A DNA stretch of 64,000 nucleotides, taken from assembly GCA_903900155.1 (NCBI GenBank), contig CAIUMD010000047.1:1-64000 (forward strand), written 5' to 3'. The stretch is from an uncultured Caulobacterales bacterium (lineage in GTDB: Bacteria; Pseudomonadota; Alphaproteobacteria; Caulobacterales; Caulobacteraceae). A program made the position numbers and the translations under genes. Below, in pieces: positions 18,388 through 28,830 of this stretch. Every line of letters begins with the position of its first letter. The stretch's first letter is position 1. The notes under the pieces are model-generated. The model made no database searches and was not told where the DNA came from. It worked only from the letters and a program-made list of their open reading frames with translations.

Positions 18388-19338
18388 ATGTCGGATAAGC
18401 GTCAGCCCTGGGTGCAGGACCTTCTGTGGCGGTTGGAGGCCTTGGGCTTCGACCTCTTCATCGGCGCGGTGCGCCTGATGGGCGTGGATCGCGCCTCGGA
18501 CTTCGGCGGCTGGCTGGGCAAGACGTTCGGGCCGATGAGCGGGGCGCACAAGGTCGCCACGCGTAATCTGAAGCTCGCCTTCCCGGACAAGGAGGCCGCC
18601 TGGCACGCCCGCATCCTGGAGGAGCAGTGGGAGGGCCTGGGCCGCTCCTTCGCCGAATTTCCGTTGATGGACAAGATCTTGCCGTCGACCGGCCGGGTCG
18701 AGGTGGTCAACAAGGAGCGCCTGACCGAGATCGCCCGGAGCGATATCCCGGTGGTGTTCGTCTCGGGCCACCTGTCGAACTGGGAGGTCATGCCGGCCGC
18801 CATCGTCGACAGTGGCGTGGCCTGCGAGATGACCTACCGCGCCGCCAACAACCCCTATGTCGACAAGCGTATCCGTGACAGCCGCTTCCGCTACGGGGTG
18901 CGTCTGTTCGCGCCGAAGGGCGGCGACGGCTCGCGCGAGCTGCTGAGGGGCATGAACCAGGGCCGGTCCGTCGCGCTGATGAACGATCAGAAGTTCAATA
19001 GCGGCGTGGCGGCCCCGTTCTTCGGCCACGACGCTCGCACCGCGCCGGCGCCGACGCGGATGGCGATCCGTTTTGGCACGGTCCTGCAGACCATGTCCGT
19101 GCAGCGGGTGAAGGGCGCCTATTTTCGGGCGGTGGTGCACGACCCGATCGTCCCGCCCAGCACCGGCGACCGCACGGCCGACATCGAGGCGGGCGTGCGG
19201 ATGATCAACGCCTTCCTGGAAGACCGCATTCGCGAGCGGCCGGCCGAGTGGTTTTGGGTCCACCGGCGCTGGCCGAACGAAGTCTATGCGGAACTGGCCG
19301 AGCGCGAACGCGCCCAAGCGGCCAAAGAGAGCGTCTAG
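18388..19338 (+). CDS. Lysophospholipid/lipid A acyltransferase (LpxL/HtrB family)
   Basis: VSGHLSNWEVMPAAI motif; PAEWFWVHRRWPNE. Confidence 0.9.
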   Translation: MSDKRQPWVQDLLWRLEALGFDLFIGAVRLMGVDRASDFGGWLGKTFGPMSGAHKVATRNLKLAFPDKEAAWHARILEEQWEGLGRSFAEFPLMDKILPSTGRVEVVNKERLTEIARSDIPVVFVSGHLSNWEVMPAAIVDSGVACEMTYRAANNPYVDKRIRDSRFRYGVRLFAPKGGDGSRELLRGMNQGRSVALMNDQKFNSGVAAPFFGHDARTAPAPTRMAIRFGTVLQTMSVQRVKGAYFRAVVHDPIVPPSTGDRTADIEAGVRMINAFLEDRIRERPAEWFWVHRRWPNEVYAELAERERAQAAKESV

Positions 19339-19844
19339 ATCTCGACCGAGGCGTCCTTCTCGCCGGCGCGGCGGAAGGGGCCCGGATGGTGCGGGTCGAC
19401 GCGGCGACGGCGGCACGGACCGAAATAGTCGGCCGAACGGATGAACGGCCGCGGGTGGTAGATCACCGTATTGATGCGATCCAGCAGCGAGCGGGCGGTG
19501 ACCGGCTTTACGACCACCTCGGTCACGCCGACGTCGCGGGCCTCGAACACGCGGTGACGCTCGGCGAAGCCGGTCAGCATGATGATCGGCAGGAACGGAT
19601 CGACGCTGTCGGGCGAGTTGCGGACCAGCTGGGTGAACTGAACGCCGTCCAGCGGCGCCATCTTGAAGTCGATGATGGCGATGTCGGTCTGCCAGTCGCG
19701 CAGAATCTGCAACCCCTCGGCGCCGTCCATGGCCTCGCGGATGTGGCGGACGCCGACACCCTTGAGGATGGCCGAGACGATCGAGCGGATATGCTGGTTA
19801 TCGTCCACCAGCAAAAAGCGCAGCTTTTCCAGCGCCGCCGACAT
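19335..19844 (-). CDS. Response regulator receiver protein
   Basis: FLLVDDNQHIRSIV...DIAIIDFKMAPLDGVQF...IIMLTGFAE..VVKPVTARSL. Confidence 0.92.
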   Translation of the reverse strand: MSAALEKLRFLLVDDNQHIRSIVSAILKGVGVRHIREAMDGAEGLQILRDWQTDIAIIDFKMAPLDGVQFTQLVRNSPDSVDPFLPIIMLTGFAERHRVFEARDVGVTEVVVKPVTARSLLDRINTVIYHPRPFIRSADYFGPCRRRRVDPHHPGPFRRAGEKDASVEI

Positions 19845-19971
19845 GCGGGAGCCGCCTCCTCAAGGATCTTGCGGAAAGACCGAAACCTTGGCGTCCGTTC
19901 CCCCGACGGACCCCCTATCCCGATCGGCGGCATAGCTAGCGAATGATTTTAACTCGCGCCAGGGGGGAAAC

Positions 19972-20820
19972 TTAAGCTTGGAAAGGCCCTGCGCCGACCA
20001 GCAGGGACGGGTCAAGGTTGCGGCCGCGCCACTTCATGCGCCAGCACAGGTGCGGGCCGGTCGCGCGGCCTTCCTTGCCGGTTTGCGCGATCAGCTGGCC
20101 TTGCTTCACATAAGTGCCTGTGGGCGCGAGGATTTTCGACAGGTGCAGATAGGCGGTGACCAGGCCTTGGCCGTGATCCACCAGGACGAGACCGCCTTCA
20201 TAATGCAATCCGGTCTCGGCGAAGGCGATGACGCCGCCGGCCGGAGCGCGCACCGGCGCGCCCACCGGCGCAGCCAGATCGACCCCATAATGGGGACGCT
20301 TGGGCTCGCCATTGAGGATCCGCTGGCCGCCGAACCGGGCCGAACGGCGGGCGCCTACAACCGGTAGTATGAAACCGTCGCGAAACCCCTCCAGGTCGGC
20401 CTGGCTGGCGAAGCCGGCGACCTTGCGGACATTCTCGGCGGTGATCCGTTCCAGCAGGGCCGGGTCGGTCGGAGTGACCTGTTCGGGCGGCAGGCCGTCG
20501 ATGCGCTGGATGTCGAAGTCGCCCGGCGCGATCGTGCGCTCGTCGATGGCTGAGCCGTCGGGCGTGGTCACCGTCAGCTTGCTGGCCGGCGGCGCGTCGC
20601 GGTCGAAGCCGATCACGAACCAGCCGTTGGCCGAAGCGGTGGTCAGCATCTGGCCGTCGACATCGATCATGGCGCGTGGCGTGGTGCGGCCAACGGCATA
20701 GCCGCCCTGGACGAACTTGCCCCACAAGGAGAGGCCCGGCGCGGCGGCGTGCGCAGCCCCGACCAGACCGGAAAGCGGAAGCGCGGCGATGACCGCGCGG
20801 CGGCTCAGGCCTCTTGCCAA
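19972..20820 (-). CDS. M23-family metallopeptidase
   Basis: TAT-like leader LSRRAVIAALP; HYGVDLAAPVGAPVRAPAGGVIAFAE...VDHGQGLVTAYLHLS..GRATGPHLCWRM; TTG start inferred. Confidence 0.9.
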   Translation of the reverse strand: MARGLSRRAVIAALPLSGLVGAAHAAAPGLSLWGKFVQGGYAVGRTTPRAMIDVDGQMLTTASANGWFVIGFDRDAPPASKLTVTTPDGSAIDERTIAPGDFDIQRIDGLPPEQVTPTDPALLERITAENVRKVAGFASQADLEGFRDGFILPVVGARRSARFGGQRILNGEPKRPHYGVDLAAPVGAPVRAPAGGVIAFAETGLHYEGGLVLVDHGQGLVTAYLHLSKILAPTGTYVKQGQLIAQTGKEGRATGPHLCWRMKWRGRNLDPSLLVGAGPFQA

Positions 20821-21020
20821 CGCTTCAGCGCCTCGGCGGGGCCGGCATAGGCTTCCTGGTGCTCGGGGCTCCAGTAGCGCAGGGCTTCCAGCGGGATCTG
20901 CTTGTTGGTCACGGCGCACAGCACGAAGCGGCCGGGGCTGAGCACGGCATATTCGCCGTCGCCATAGTGCAGGACGGCCAGGCCGTCGGACTTGCCGAGA
21001 TCTCGATCGAAAGCGTTCAT
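20805..21020 (-). CDS. DUF2093-domain protein
   Basis: LHYGDGEYAVLSPGRFVLCAVTNKQIPLEALRYWS. Confidence 0.85.
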   Translation of the reverse strand: MNAFDRDLGKSDGLAVLHYGDGEYAVLSPGRFVLCAVTNKQIPLEALRYWSPEHQEAYAGPAEALKRWQEA

Positions 21021-21048
21021 GGCTCTTACTCTACGCCAAGCCGGGGGT

Positions 21049-22575
21049 TCAGAACAGGTCGCCCTGATCGGCCGGCGGCGCGGCCGGCTTGGGGCGAGGT
21101 TTCGGTGCGGGCGCCGCTGCTGGGGCAGGGGGCGGAACGAAACCGCCTTCGCCGTCGATCACCGCGTCGCGGTCGCCGCTCTTGAATTTCAGGTTCACGC
21201 GCTCGCCCGAGACCAGGTCGGCGGCCGAGCGGGCCAGGGTCCCGTCGCCCTTGCGGACCAGGGCGAAGCCCAGCTCCAGCGGACGCTCGGGGTTCAGCGA
21301 CTGGCGCAGCTTTTCCAGGCTGGCCAGGCGGTCGGCGTCGCGCTGCAGGCGGCGGTCGCCGGCGGCGTTCAGGCGCTGCCACAGCGCGGGCAGGCGAGCG
21401 TGCTGGGCGGCGCGGTCGGGGACGCGGCGGGCGGCCAGGTCCAGGCGCTTGCCGAGATCGGCGACGCGGTCGGCCTTGGTCGCGTGCTGGCGGCGCAGGG
21501 CGTCCGGCGTCAGGCGCGCGGTGACCTTCAGCAGCTCTTGAGCATGGACGGTGGTGTTGCGGTGCAGGGCCGCGTCCAGGCGGCCCGAAGCGATGTCGAA
21601 CCGCTGCTGGGCCAGCGCGAGAATGTCGTCAGGTCGGGGCAGGCCGCGGGCGGCGCTGACCAGACGCGTGCGGCGGTCCTCGATCAGCCGTGCGCCCGAG
21701 CGGGCCAGGCGGCGGTCGAAGTCCGAGATCAGGGCGCGCAGCTCGGCCAGCACGGGCGTGGCCATCTCGGCGGCGGCCGTCGGCGTGGGCGCGCGGCGGT
21801 CGGAGACGAAGTCGATCAGGGTGGTGTCGGTCTCGTGGCCGACGGCCGAGATCAGCGGGATGGTCCCCTCGGCCGCGGTGCGGGCCAGACCCTCGTCGTT
21901 GAAGGCCCACAGGTCCTCGACCGAGCCGCCGCCGCGCGCGACGATCAGGATGTCGGGACGCGGCACGGGGCCGCCGGGCTGGATGGCGTTGAAGCCTCGG
22001 ATGGCCGCGCTGACCTGGCCGGCGGCCGCGTCGCCCTGCACGACGCACGGCCAGACCAGCACCTGGCAGGGCCAGCGGTCGCGGATGCGATGCAGGATGT
22101 CGCGAATGACCGCGCCGGTCGGGCTGGTGATGACGCCAACCACGGCCGGCATCGAGGGGAGGGGACGCTTGCGCTCCTGGGCGAACAGGCCCTCGCCAGC
22201 CAGCTTGGCCTTCAGGCGTTCCAACTGGGCCAGCAGCGCGCCGACGCCGGCGGCCTCCATGCTGTCGATGACGATCTGGTAGCGCGAGCCGGCCGGATAG
22301 GTGGTGATCTTGCCGGTGACGATGACCTCGAGTCCATGCTCGGGCCGCACGCCAAGGCCTCGGACGTTGCCTTTCCAGACGACGCCGTCGATCGCGGACT
22401 TGTCGTCCTTGAGGGTCAGATAGACGTGGCCGTTGCTGTGGTGCGTGACCTTGGAAAGCTCGCCGCGCAGCCGCACGAAGCCATAGCGGTCCTCCAGCGT
22501 GCGCTTCAGGGCGAAGGCCAGCTCGGAAACCGAATAGGGCGGCGCGTTGGAATCGTTCGGCGCAAGGTCCGTCAT
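21049..22575 (-). CDS. xseA: Exodeoxyribonuclease VII large subunit
   Basis: [29 protein letters not shown] fold, [44 protein letters not shown]. Confidence 0.97.
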   Translation of the reverse strand: MTDLAPNDSNAPPYSVSELAFALKRTLEDRYGFVRLRGELSKVTHHSNGHVYLTLKDDKSAIDGVVWKGNVRGLGVRPEHGLEVIVTGKITTYPAGSRYQIVIDSMEAAGVGALLAQLERLKAKLAGEGLFAQERKRPLPSMPAVVGVITSPTGAVIRDILHRIRDRWPCQVLVWPCVVQGDAAAGQVSAAIRGFNAIQPGGPVPRPDILIVARGGGSVEDLWAFNDEGLARTAAEGTIPLISAVGHETDTTLIDFVSDRRAPTPTAAAEMATPVLAELRALISDFDRRLARSGARLIEDRRTRLVSAARGLPRPDDILALAQQRFDIASGRLDAALHRNTTVHAQELLKVTARLTPDALRRQHATKADRVADLGKRLDLAARRVPDRAAQHARLPALWQRLNAAGDRRLQRDADRLASLEKLRQSLNPERPLELGFALVRKGDGTLARSAADLVSGERVNLKFKSGDRDAVIDGEGGFVPPPAPAAAPAPKPRPKPAAPPADQGDLF

Positions 22576-22620
22576 GGGAGCTTATCTAGGGCGGAAGTCG
22601 GGGCAGGTCACGCCGTAGTA

Positions 22621-22714
22621 GCGCCCCCTCCGTCACGTCGCCTATCGGCGCCGCGCCACCTCCCCCGCAAGCGGGGCAGGAAGCTGCGGATACGCAGCGT
22701 GACGGAGGGGGCGC
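22621..22714. repeat. 94-bp palindromic repeat element
   Basis: gcgccccctccgtcac / gtgacggagggggcgc perfect 16-bp terminal inverted repeats plus inner hairpin. Confidence 0.85.
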
Positions 22715-22796
22715 TCAACGACGAGGGCCCAGAAACGCAAAATCCCGGGACGCGTGAGCGCCCCGGGATCCGCCGCCTGAGAGACTTTTGTTCTTC

Positions 22797-23321
22797 TTAG
22801 ATGTAGCGGCGAAGCGAACGGGCGAGCTCGGTGGCGCCGCCCTTCTTCTTGGTCTGCTGCGGCTGGTACGCCACGCGGGCGTGTTCGACGCAGTAGGGGC
22901 CTTCCGACGAGCGGCGGCCGCAGAAGGTGAAGCCTTCCGTCGACGGGTCGCCGATCGGCCACTTGCACATGTGCGCGCCCAGGGTCAGCACGGTGGCCGA
23001 ACCCGGCTCTTCATGCCGGAAGGCCGGCAGCGGCGCGGGGGCCGAGGCCACCGGAACCGACGAGGTCGGGGCCTCGACCGGGGTCACGCGGCGCGGGGCC
23101 GACGGCATGGCCTGGGCGGCCGGACGCGCCGGACGCGGAGCCTTGAACGCCGGACGCGCCGGTTGCGAGGGGGCCGCGCGGCCCGACAGGCCCAGGCGGT
23201 GCACCTTGCCGATAACGGCGTTGCGCGTGACGCCGCCCAGTTGTTTGGCGATCTGACTGGCCGACAGGCCGTCCAGCCAGAGCTTCTTCAAGGTCGAGAC
23301 TCGCTCGTCGGTCCAGCTCAT
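22797..23321 (-). CDS. gcrA: GcrA cell-cycle regulator
   Basis: MSWTDERVSTLKKLWLDGLSASQIAKQLGGVTRNAVIGKVHRLGLSGR; C-terminal CKWPIGDPSTEGFTFCGRRSSEGPYCVEHARVAYQ. Confidence 0.97.
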   Translation of the reverse strand: MSWTDERVSTLKKLWLDGLSASQIAKQLGGVTRNAVIGKVHRLGLSGRAAPSQPARPAFKAPRPARPAAQAMPSAPRRVTPVEAPTSSVPVASAPAPLPAFRHEEPGSATVLTLGAHMCKWPIGDPSTEGFTFCGRRSSEGPYCVEHARVAYQPQQTKKKGGATELARSLRRYI

Positions 23322-23559
23322 AACCCGTCTCCGCCGTTTACGTGGGGAGACAGGCGTCCCCACGCCCATCACCCCATATATGGTGATCGGACCGCCCCGC
23401 CGGCGGTCGTCCTACTAGATATCGTAAAGAATGCGTTAAAACGCACAATGGGCGCCTGCGACTCTGTCCACAGAAACAAGATGTTGATTCAGGCAAGCCC
23501 GAGCTTGCGAAACGCCCCCTCAAGGCGCACATGGCCAAGCAGAACAACGGGTTGAGCCG

Positions 23560-24381
23560 ATGAGAGACATGGCCAAGAGCGTCATTCCGCCGCAGCCGCG
23601 CGACTACCACGGCTGGAACTGGTCCGGGTTCGTCACCCTGTATCAGCGTGAAATCCGCCGGTTCTGGAAGGTCGGGACTCAGACGGTGGCCGCGCCGGTG
23701 GTCACGACGCTGCTCTACATGCTGGTCTTCGTGGTCGCCGTCGGCGCCAGCCGGCCGGCCGTGGGCGGGGTGACCTTCGGCCATTTCGTGGCCCCGGGCC
23801 TGATCATGATGGCGATCCTGAACAACGCCTTCGCCAACTCGTCCTCGTCGCTGATCCAGGCCAAGATGATGGGCCTGACGCCGGACTTCCTGACGCCCCC
23901 GCTGTCGGCGCTGGAGCAGATCCTGGGCTTCGCCCTGGGCGCGGCGACGCGCGGCATCGTGGTCGGCGCGGTCACGGCCATCGTCATCGGCGTGCTGCCG
24001 GGCGCGGGCCTGTCGATCGCCCACCTGTGGGCCATCCTCTATTTCGGCGTCGCGGCCTCGCTGATCCTGGGCCTGGCCGGCGTGCTGGCCGGCCTGTGGT
24101 CGGAGAAGTTCGACCAGTTGGCGGCAGTGACCAACTTCCTGATCATGCCCATGACCTTCCTGTCGGGCACCTTCTACCTGGTCGACAAGCTGCCCGAGCC
24201 GTTCCGCACGGCCAGCCACTTCAACCCGTTCTTCTACCTGATCGACGGCTTCCGCTATGGCTTCATCGGCCATGCCGACGGCTCGATCCTGATCGGCGTC
24301 GTCGCGACCGGCGCGCTGACCGTGGCGATGTTCCTGTGGTGCTGGCGTCTGTTCGTCACCGGTTACCGTCTGAAGAGCTAG
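23560..24381 (+). CDS. ABC-2 type transporter permease
   Basis: FVTLYQREIRRFWKVGTQTVAAPVVTTLLYMLVF... FLIMPMTFLSGTFYLVDKLPEPF. Confidence 0.93.
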   Translation: MRDMAKSVIPPQPRDYHGWNWSGFVTLYQREIRRFWKVGTQTVAAPVVTTLLYMLVFVVAVGASRPAVGGVTFGHFVAPGLIMMAILNNAFANSSSSLIQAKMMGLTPDFLTPPLSALEQILGFALGAATRGIVVGAVTAIVIGVLPGAGLSIAHLWAILYFGVAASLILGLAGVLAGLWSEKFDQLAAVTNFLIMPMTFLSGTFYLVDKLPEPFRTASHFNPFFYLIDGFRYGFIGHADGSILIGVVATGALTVAMFLWCWRLFVTGYRLKS

Positions 24382-24456
24382 GTTTTTCAGGGCTCTTTTC
24401 ACAGTCCGTTGATTGACAGGACATCGTTCCACGGCGACAACCTGCGGCCTTCCGGT

Positions 24457-24477
24457 CCCCGCACTTGCAGTGCGGGG
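24457..24477 (+). terminator. Hairpin ccccgcact-tgc-agtgcgggg
   Basis: 9-bp perfect stem followed by a T-rich tract, between permease and argD. Confidence 0.6.
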
Positions 24478-24505
24478 GCTTCTTTCCTTCTAGGAGGGCC
24501 GGTCC

Positions 24506-25720
24506 TTGAGCACCGCGACGTCGTCCAACCCCGCACAACACCACATCATGGGCGTCTACAACCGCGCCCCGCTGGCGTTTGAGCGAGGCCGAGGCGCGCG
24601 ACTGTTCTCGACCACGGGCGAGGATTATCTGGACTGCGTGGCCGGCATCGCCACCTGCGGCCTGGGCCACGCCCACCCCGTGCTGGTCGACGCGCTGAAG
24701 ACCCAGGGCGAGAAGCTCTGGCACGTCTCCAACATCTACACGATCCCCGAGCAGGAAGTGCTGGCCGACAAGCTGTGCGCGGCCACCTTCGCCGACGTGG
24801 TGTTCTTCACCAACTCGGGCACCGAGGCGATCGAGTGCGCGCTGAAGGCCGCTCGCCGCTATCACGTGATCAACGGCCAGTCCGAGCGGATCGACATCAT
24901 CGGCTTCGACGGCTCGTTCCACGGCCGCTCGTACGCCGCGGTCAACGCCTCGGGCAATGCCGGCTATCTGGATGGCTTCGGCCCGCGCCTGCCGGGCTTC
25001 ATCCAATTGCCGTTCGGCGACTTCGACGCCCTGAAGGCGGCGATCGGCCCGACCACGGCCGGCGTCATCATCGAGCCCGTGCAGGGCGAGGGCGGCGCTC
25101 GCGCGCTGACCGAAGCCCAGCTCTTGGAACTGCGCCAGATCACCCGCGACGCCGGCGTCCTGCTGATCTACGACGAAGTCCAGAGCGGCATGGGCCGGAC
25201 CGGCAAGCTCTTCGCCCACGAATGGGCGCCGGGCAGCGAGCCGGACATCATGTGCGTGGCGAAAGCCCTGGGCGGCGGCTTCCCGGTCGGCGCCTGCCTG
25301 GCCACCAACGAAGGCGCCAAGGGCATGACCCCCGGCACGCACGGTTCGACCTACGGCGGCAATCCGCTGGCCATGGCGGTCGGCAACGCGGCCTTCGACG
25401 CGATCAACAGCGAAGCGCTGCTGGACAACGTCAAGACCGTCGCCGGCTTCTTCACCCAGCAGCTGAACGGCCTGAAGGACCGCTTCCCGGACGTCATCGT
25501 CGACATCCGCGGCAAGGGCCTGCTGGTCGGCATCAAGGTCGTGCCGAACAATCGCGAGTTCATGGTCATGGCCCGCGACCAGAAGCTGCTGATCGCCGGC
25601 GGCGGCGACAACTGCGTGCGCCTGCTGCCGCCGCTGAACCTGACCGTCGAGGAAGCCAGCGAGGCGATCGCCAAGCTGGAAAAGGCCTGCGAGACCGCGC
25701 GCGCCAAGGCCTCGGCCTAA
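24506..25720 (+). CDS. argD: Acetylornithine/succinyldiaminopimelate aminotransferase
   Basis: [21 protein letters not shown] lysine [15 protein letters not shown]; followed by argF. Confidence 0.94.
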   Translation: MSTATSSNPAQHHIMGVYNRAPLAFERGRGARLFSTTGEDYLDCVAGIATCGLGHAHPVLVDALKTQGEKLWHVSNIYTIPEQEVLADKLCAATFADVVFFTNSGTEAIECALKAARRYHVINGQSERIDIIGFDGSFHGRSYAAVNASGNAGYLDGFGPRLPGFIQLPFGDFDALKAAIGPTTAGVIIEPVQGEGGARALTEAQLLELRQITRDAGVLLIYDEVQSGMGRTGKLFAHEWAPGSEPDIMCVAKALGGGFPVGACLATNEGAKGMTPGTHGSTYGGNPLAMAVGNAAFDAINSEALLDNVKTVAGFFTQQLNGLKDRFPDVIVDIRGKGLLVGIKVVPNNREFMVMARDQKLLIAGGGDNCVRLLPPLNLTVEEASEAIAKLEKACETARAKASA

Positions 25721-25779
25721 ACGACAACAAGCACTAACCGCCCGCTCCGGACGCCGGGGCGGGCGGAACCGTTAGGGAT

Positions 25780-26724
25780 ATGGCCAAGATGACCACCCCC
25801 CGGCACTTCATCGACCTGTGGAAGCTGGACGGCGCGACCCTGCGCCTGATGCTGGACGACGCCCACGCCCGCAAGGCCGCCCGCAAGGGCTGGCCGCAGG
25901 GCAAGGTCGACGCCGACGCGCCGGCCAAGGATCGCGTACTGTCGATGATCTTCCAGAAGAACTCGACCCGCACCCGCTTCTCGTTTGACGCGGCCATGCG
26001 CCAGCTGGGCGGCAGCGCCATCATCTCGACGTCCAACGACATGCAGCTGGGTCGCGGCGAGACCATCGAGGACACCGCCAAGGTGCTCTCGCGCATGGTC
26101 GACGCGGTGATGATCCGCGCCAACAGCCACGCCGACGTCGAGCGCTTCGCCCAGGTCTCGACCGTGCCGGTGATCAACGGCCTGACCGACAAGAGCCACC
26201 CCTGCCAGATCATGGCCGACATCCTCACCGTCGAGGAGCATCGCGGCCCGATCGCCGGCAAGACCATCGCCTGGGTCGGCGACGGCAACAATGTCTGCTC
26301 CAGCTTCATCCACGCCGCGCCGCTGCTGGGCTTCGAGCTGAAGATCGCCTGCCCGGCGGTCTATCACGCCGACCTGCACGACTTGGCCCGCGCCGAGGGA
26401 CTGCAGGGCCGCGTCAGCATGGGCGCGGACGCCAAGGAAGCCGTGAAGGGCGCCGATGTCGTCGTGGCCGACACCTGGGTCTCGATGGGCGACACCGACC
26501 ATGACGAGCGCCTGGCCGCCCTGGAGCCCTACCAGGTCGACGACAAGCTGATGGATCTGGCGGCCGGCAACGGCGTCTTCCTGCACTGCCTGCCGGCTCA
26601 CCGCGGCGAGGAAGTCACCGACGAAGTCCTGGACGGCCCCCGCTCGCTGGTCTGGGACGAGGCCGAGAACCGCATCCACGCCCAGAAGTCGGTGCTGGCC
26701 TGGTGCTTCGGCGCGATCGGGTAA
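25780..26724 (+). CDS. argF: Ornithine carbamoyltransferase
   Basis: [34 protein letters not shown]. Confidence 0.97.
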   Translation: MAKMTTPRHFIDLWKLDGATLRLMLDDAHARKAARKGWPQGKVDADAPAKDRVLSMIFQKNSTRTRFSFDAAMRQLGGSAIISTSNDMQLGRGETIEDTAKVLSRMVDAVMIRANSHADVERFAQVSTVPVINGLTDKSHPCQIMADILTVEEHRGPIAGKTIAWVGDGNNVCSSFIHAAPLLGFELKIACPAVYHADLHDLARAEGLQGRVSMGADAKEAVKGADVVVADTWVSMGDTDHDERLAALEPYQVDDKLMDLAAGNGVFLHCLPAHRGEEVTDEVLDGPRSLVWDEAENRIHAQKSVLAWCFGAIG

Positions 26725-26780
26725 GCAGCTAAAAGGGGGACACTCGCAATTGTCGCCCCGCTATCCTATCTAGCCTCCCC

Positions 26781-27710
26781 ATGACCGACATCGCTCCCAA
26801 TACCGGCGTCCTCGACGACGTCGTTTCCGCGTTCCAGATCGAAGGCCTGCCCGTGCGCGGCCGCATGGTCCGTCTCGGCGACGCCGTGGACGAGGTGCTG
26901 ACCCGTCACGACTATCCCGAGGCGGTCGCCAACCTGCTGGGCGAGGCCTGCGCGCTGGCCGCCCTGGTCGGCTCCAGCCTGAAGTTCGAAGGTCGCCTGA
27001 TCGTCCAGGCCCAGGGCGACGGCCCGGTGCGTTACGTCGTGGTCGACTACGACACCGGCGGCGGCCTGCGCGGTTACTGCCGTTTCGATCCGGACGAGGT
27101 GGCCAAGGCTTCGGAAGGCTTCACGCGTCCGGGCGCCAAGACCCTGCTGGGCGGCGGCGTGTTCATCATGACGCTGGACCAGGGCGCCGACATGGAGCGC
27201 TATCAGGGCGTCACGCCGATCGAGGGCGAAACCCTGGCCCTGTGCGCCGAGCAGTACTTCCAGCAGTCGGAGCAGACCCCGACCCGCGTGCGCCTGGCCG
27301 TCGGCCAGGTCGACACGGGCGAGGGCCCCAAGTGGCGCGCCGGCGGCATCCTGATCCAGGTCATCGCGGGCGACGCCGCGCGCGGCGACACCCAGGACGC
27401 CTGGACCCACGTGCAGGCCCTGTTCGAGACCACGGGCGAGGACGAGCTGATCGACCCGACCGTCTCGACCCCGACCCTGCTGTGGCGGCTGTTCAACGAA
27501 GATGGCGTGCGCCTGCTGGAAGAGAAGCCGCTTCGCGCCTTCTGCCGCTGCTCGGAAGACCGGATCGGCGTGGTGATGGACTCTTTCTCGGCCGAGGAAG
27601 TGGCCGACATGGTCGAGCCCGACGGCAAGATTCACGTGACCTGCGAGTACTGCTCGCGGGTGTACAAGCTGGACCCGCCGAAGAGCGAAACCCCGGCGGC
27701 GTCGGCCTGA
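26781..27710 (+). CDS. hslO: Hsp33 redox-regulated chaperone
   Basis: C-terminal zinc motif CRCSEDR...CEYCSRVY. Confidence 0.95.
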   Translation: MTDIAPNTGVLDDVVSAFQIEGLPVRGRMVRLGDAVDEVLTRHDYPEAVANLLGEACALAALVGSSLKFEGRLIVQAQGDGPVRYVVVDYDTGGGLRGYCRFDPDEVAKASEGFTRPGAKTLLGGGVFIMTLDQGADMERYQGVTPIEGETLALCAEQYFQQSEQTPTRVRLAVGQVDTGEGPKWRAGGILIQVIAGDAARGDTQDAWTHVQALFETTGEDELIDPTVSTPTLLWRLFNEDGVRLLEEKPLRAFCRCSEDRIGVVMDSFSAEEVADMVEPDGKIHVTCEYCSRVYKLDPPKSETPAASA

Positions 27711-27720
27711 CAGACTCCAT

Positions 27721-27747
27721 CCACGCCGCCGCGAGGCGACGGCGTGG
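27721..27747. terminator. Hairpin between convergent hslO and 27758..28666
   Basis: ccacgccg...cggcgtgg inverted repeat. Confidence 0.55.
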
Positions 27748-27757
27748 CGGGTTCCGG

Positions 27758-28666
27758 CTAGCGGCGCTTCACGGGCAGCACGGTGACGTGGGGCGTGGCG
27801 TTTCGCAGCCGCTCGTTGGGCCGCGCGGTCAGGCTGACAAGCTCCGGAAGGGCGGCGCCGTCGGCGAGACCATAGACCAGGGTCGTCGTCACGCCCGCCC
27901 GATTGCCGATCTCGTAGACCTCCGGGACGCCGACCAGGGGGATGGCGTTCTCGTCGGCGTCGGGCGTAGCGACCTGCAGAGCATCCGCGCTGAGGGGCGC
28001 GCTGTCGACGGGGCGCCGGATCAGCACCTGAAGCTCGGCGCTGCCTGTGATCAGATTGTAGGCCAAATCCGCGCTGATGATTTGGTCGTCGCTACTCAGC
28101 CCGACCTCCTTCAAGGTCGTGGACGAAGAGGTGCTGTCCGACGCCGCCGCGGCCAGCGCACCGCCGGCCGTCGCGCTGCCGTTGACCGTCCAGGTCTGGG
28201 TCACCAGAACGCTGTTGTTGGTGGCGTTGATCAGCTTGCCTTGGAAGAAGAGATCGATCGCGTACGACGTGCCTGCCCTCACGTTGTTGAAGCCGGGCGC
28301 ATCCGTCATCCAGAAGTCCGCGCCCGTGGCCTGATTGGGGTTGGTGTAGCGATCGTGCGTCATGGTGCAGGCGCGATAGCCGTAGGCGGTGCAGCCGGCG
28401 CAGCTCGCGCCGTTGGGCGGGCAGCCGTCTTCGTAGTAGACGCTGGTCGACAGGACGATCGCGCCGCACAGCACGTGCCGCAGTGGCGAGCCGTTGGCGG
28501 TGAACGAGCCCATCACGTATTGGCGATAGGCGCCCGCGGCGCAGGTCTCGCCCGACCCGCAGGTAAAGGTCGCCGTGTTGCTGAAGGATCCGGCGTAGCG
28601 ACCGCCGTTGAAAATGGGGGTCACGTTGGCGGTTGGCGTGACAAAGCTTGAATAGCCGATAGCCAT
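27758..28666 (-). CDS. Uncharacterised Cys-rich protein
   Basis: 302-aa ORF with SD (aacaggagatttcc ATG); CGSGETC...CPPNGASCAGCTAYGYRAC; no family recognised. Confidence 0.8.
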   Translation of the reverse strand: MAIGYSSFVTPTANVTPIFNGGRYAGSFSNTATFTCGSGETCAAGAYRQYVMGSFTANGSPLRHVLCGAIVLSTSVYYEDGCPPNGASCAGCTAYGYRACTMTHDRYTNPNQATGADFWMTDAPGFNNVRAGTSYAIDLFFQGKLINATNNSVLVTQTWTVNGSATAGGALAAAASDSTSSSTTLKEVGLSSDDQIISADLAYNLITGSAELQVLIRRPVDSAPLSADALQVATPDADENAIPLVGVPEVYEIGNRAGVTTTLVYGLADGAALPELVSLTARPNERLRNATPHVTVLPVKRR

Positions 28667-28830
28667 GGAAATCTCCTGTTCGGAGGACGCGCGACGTCGC
28701 GTGTCGCGAGGGGGCGCGATGAAGGGGAATGGACGGCCTAGCTCAGGCCATGGTCGCGAGTTGAGGTCTTCTCGGTGAAATGTGAGCGAGCGCCAGAATT
28801 TCGCCCGCTCACACCTTCGGGCCCGGAAGT

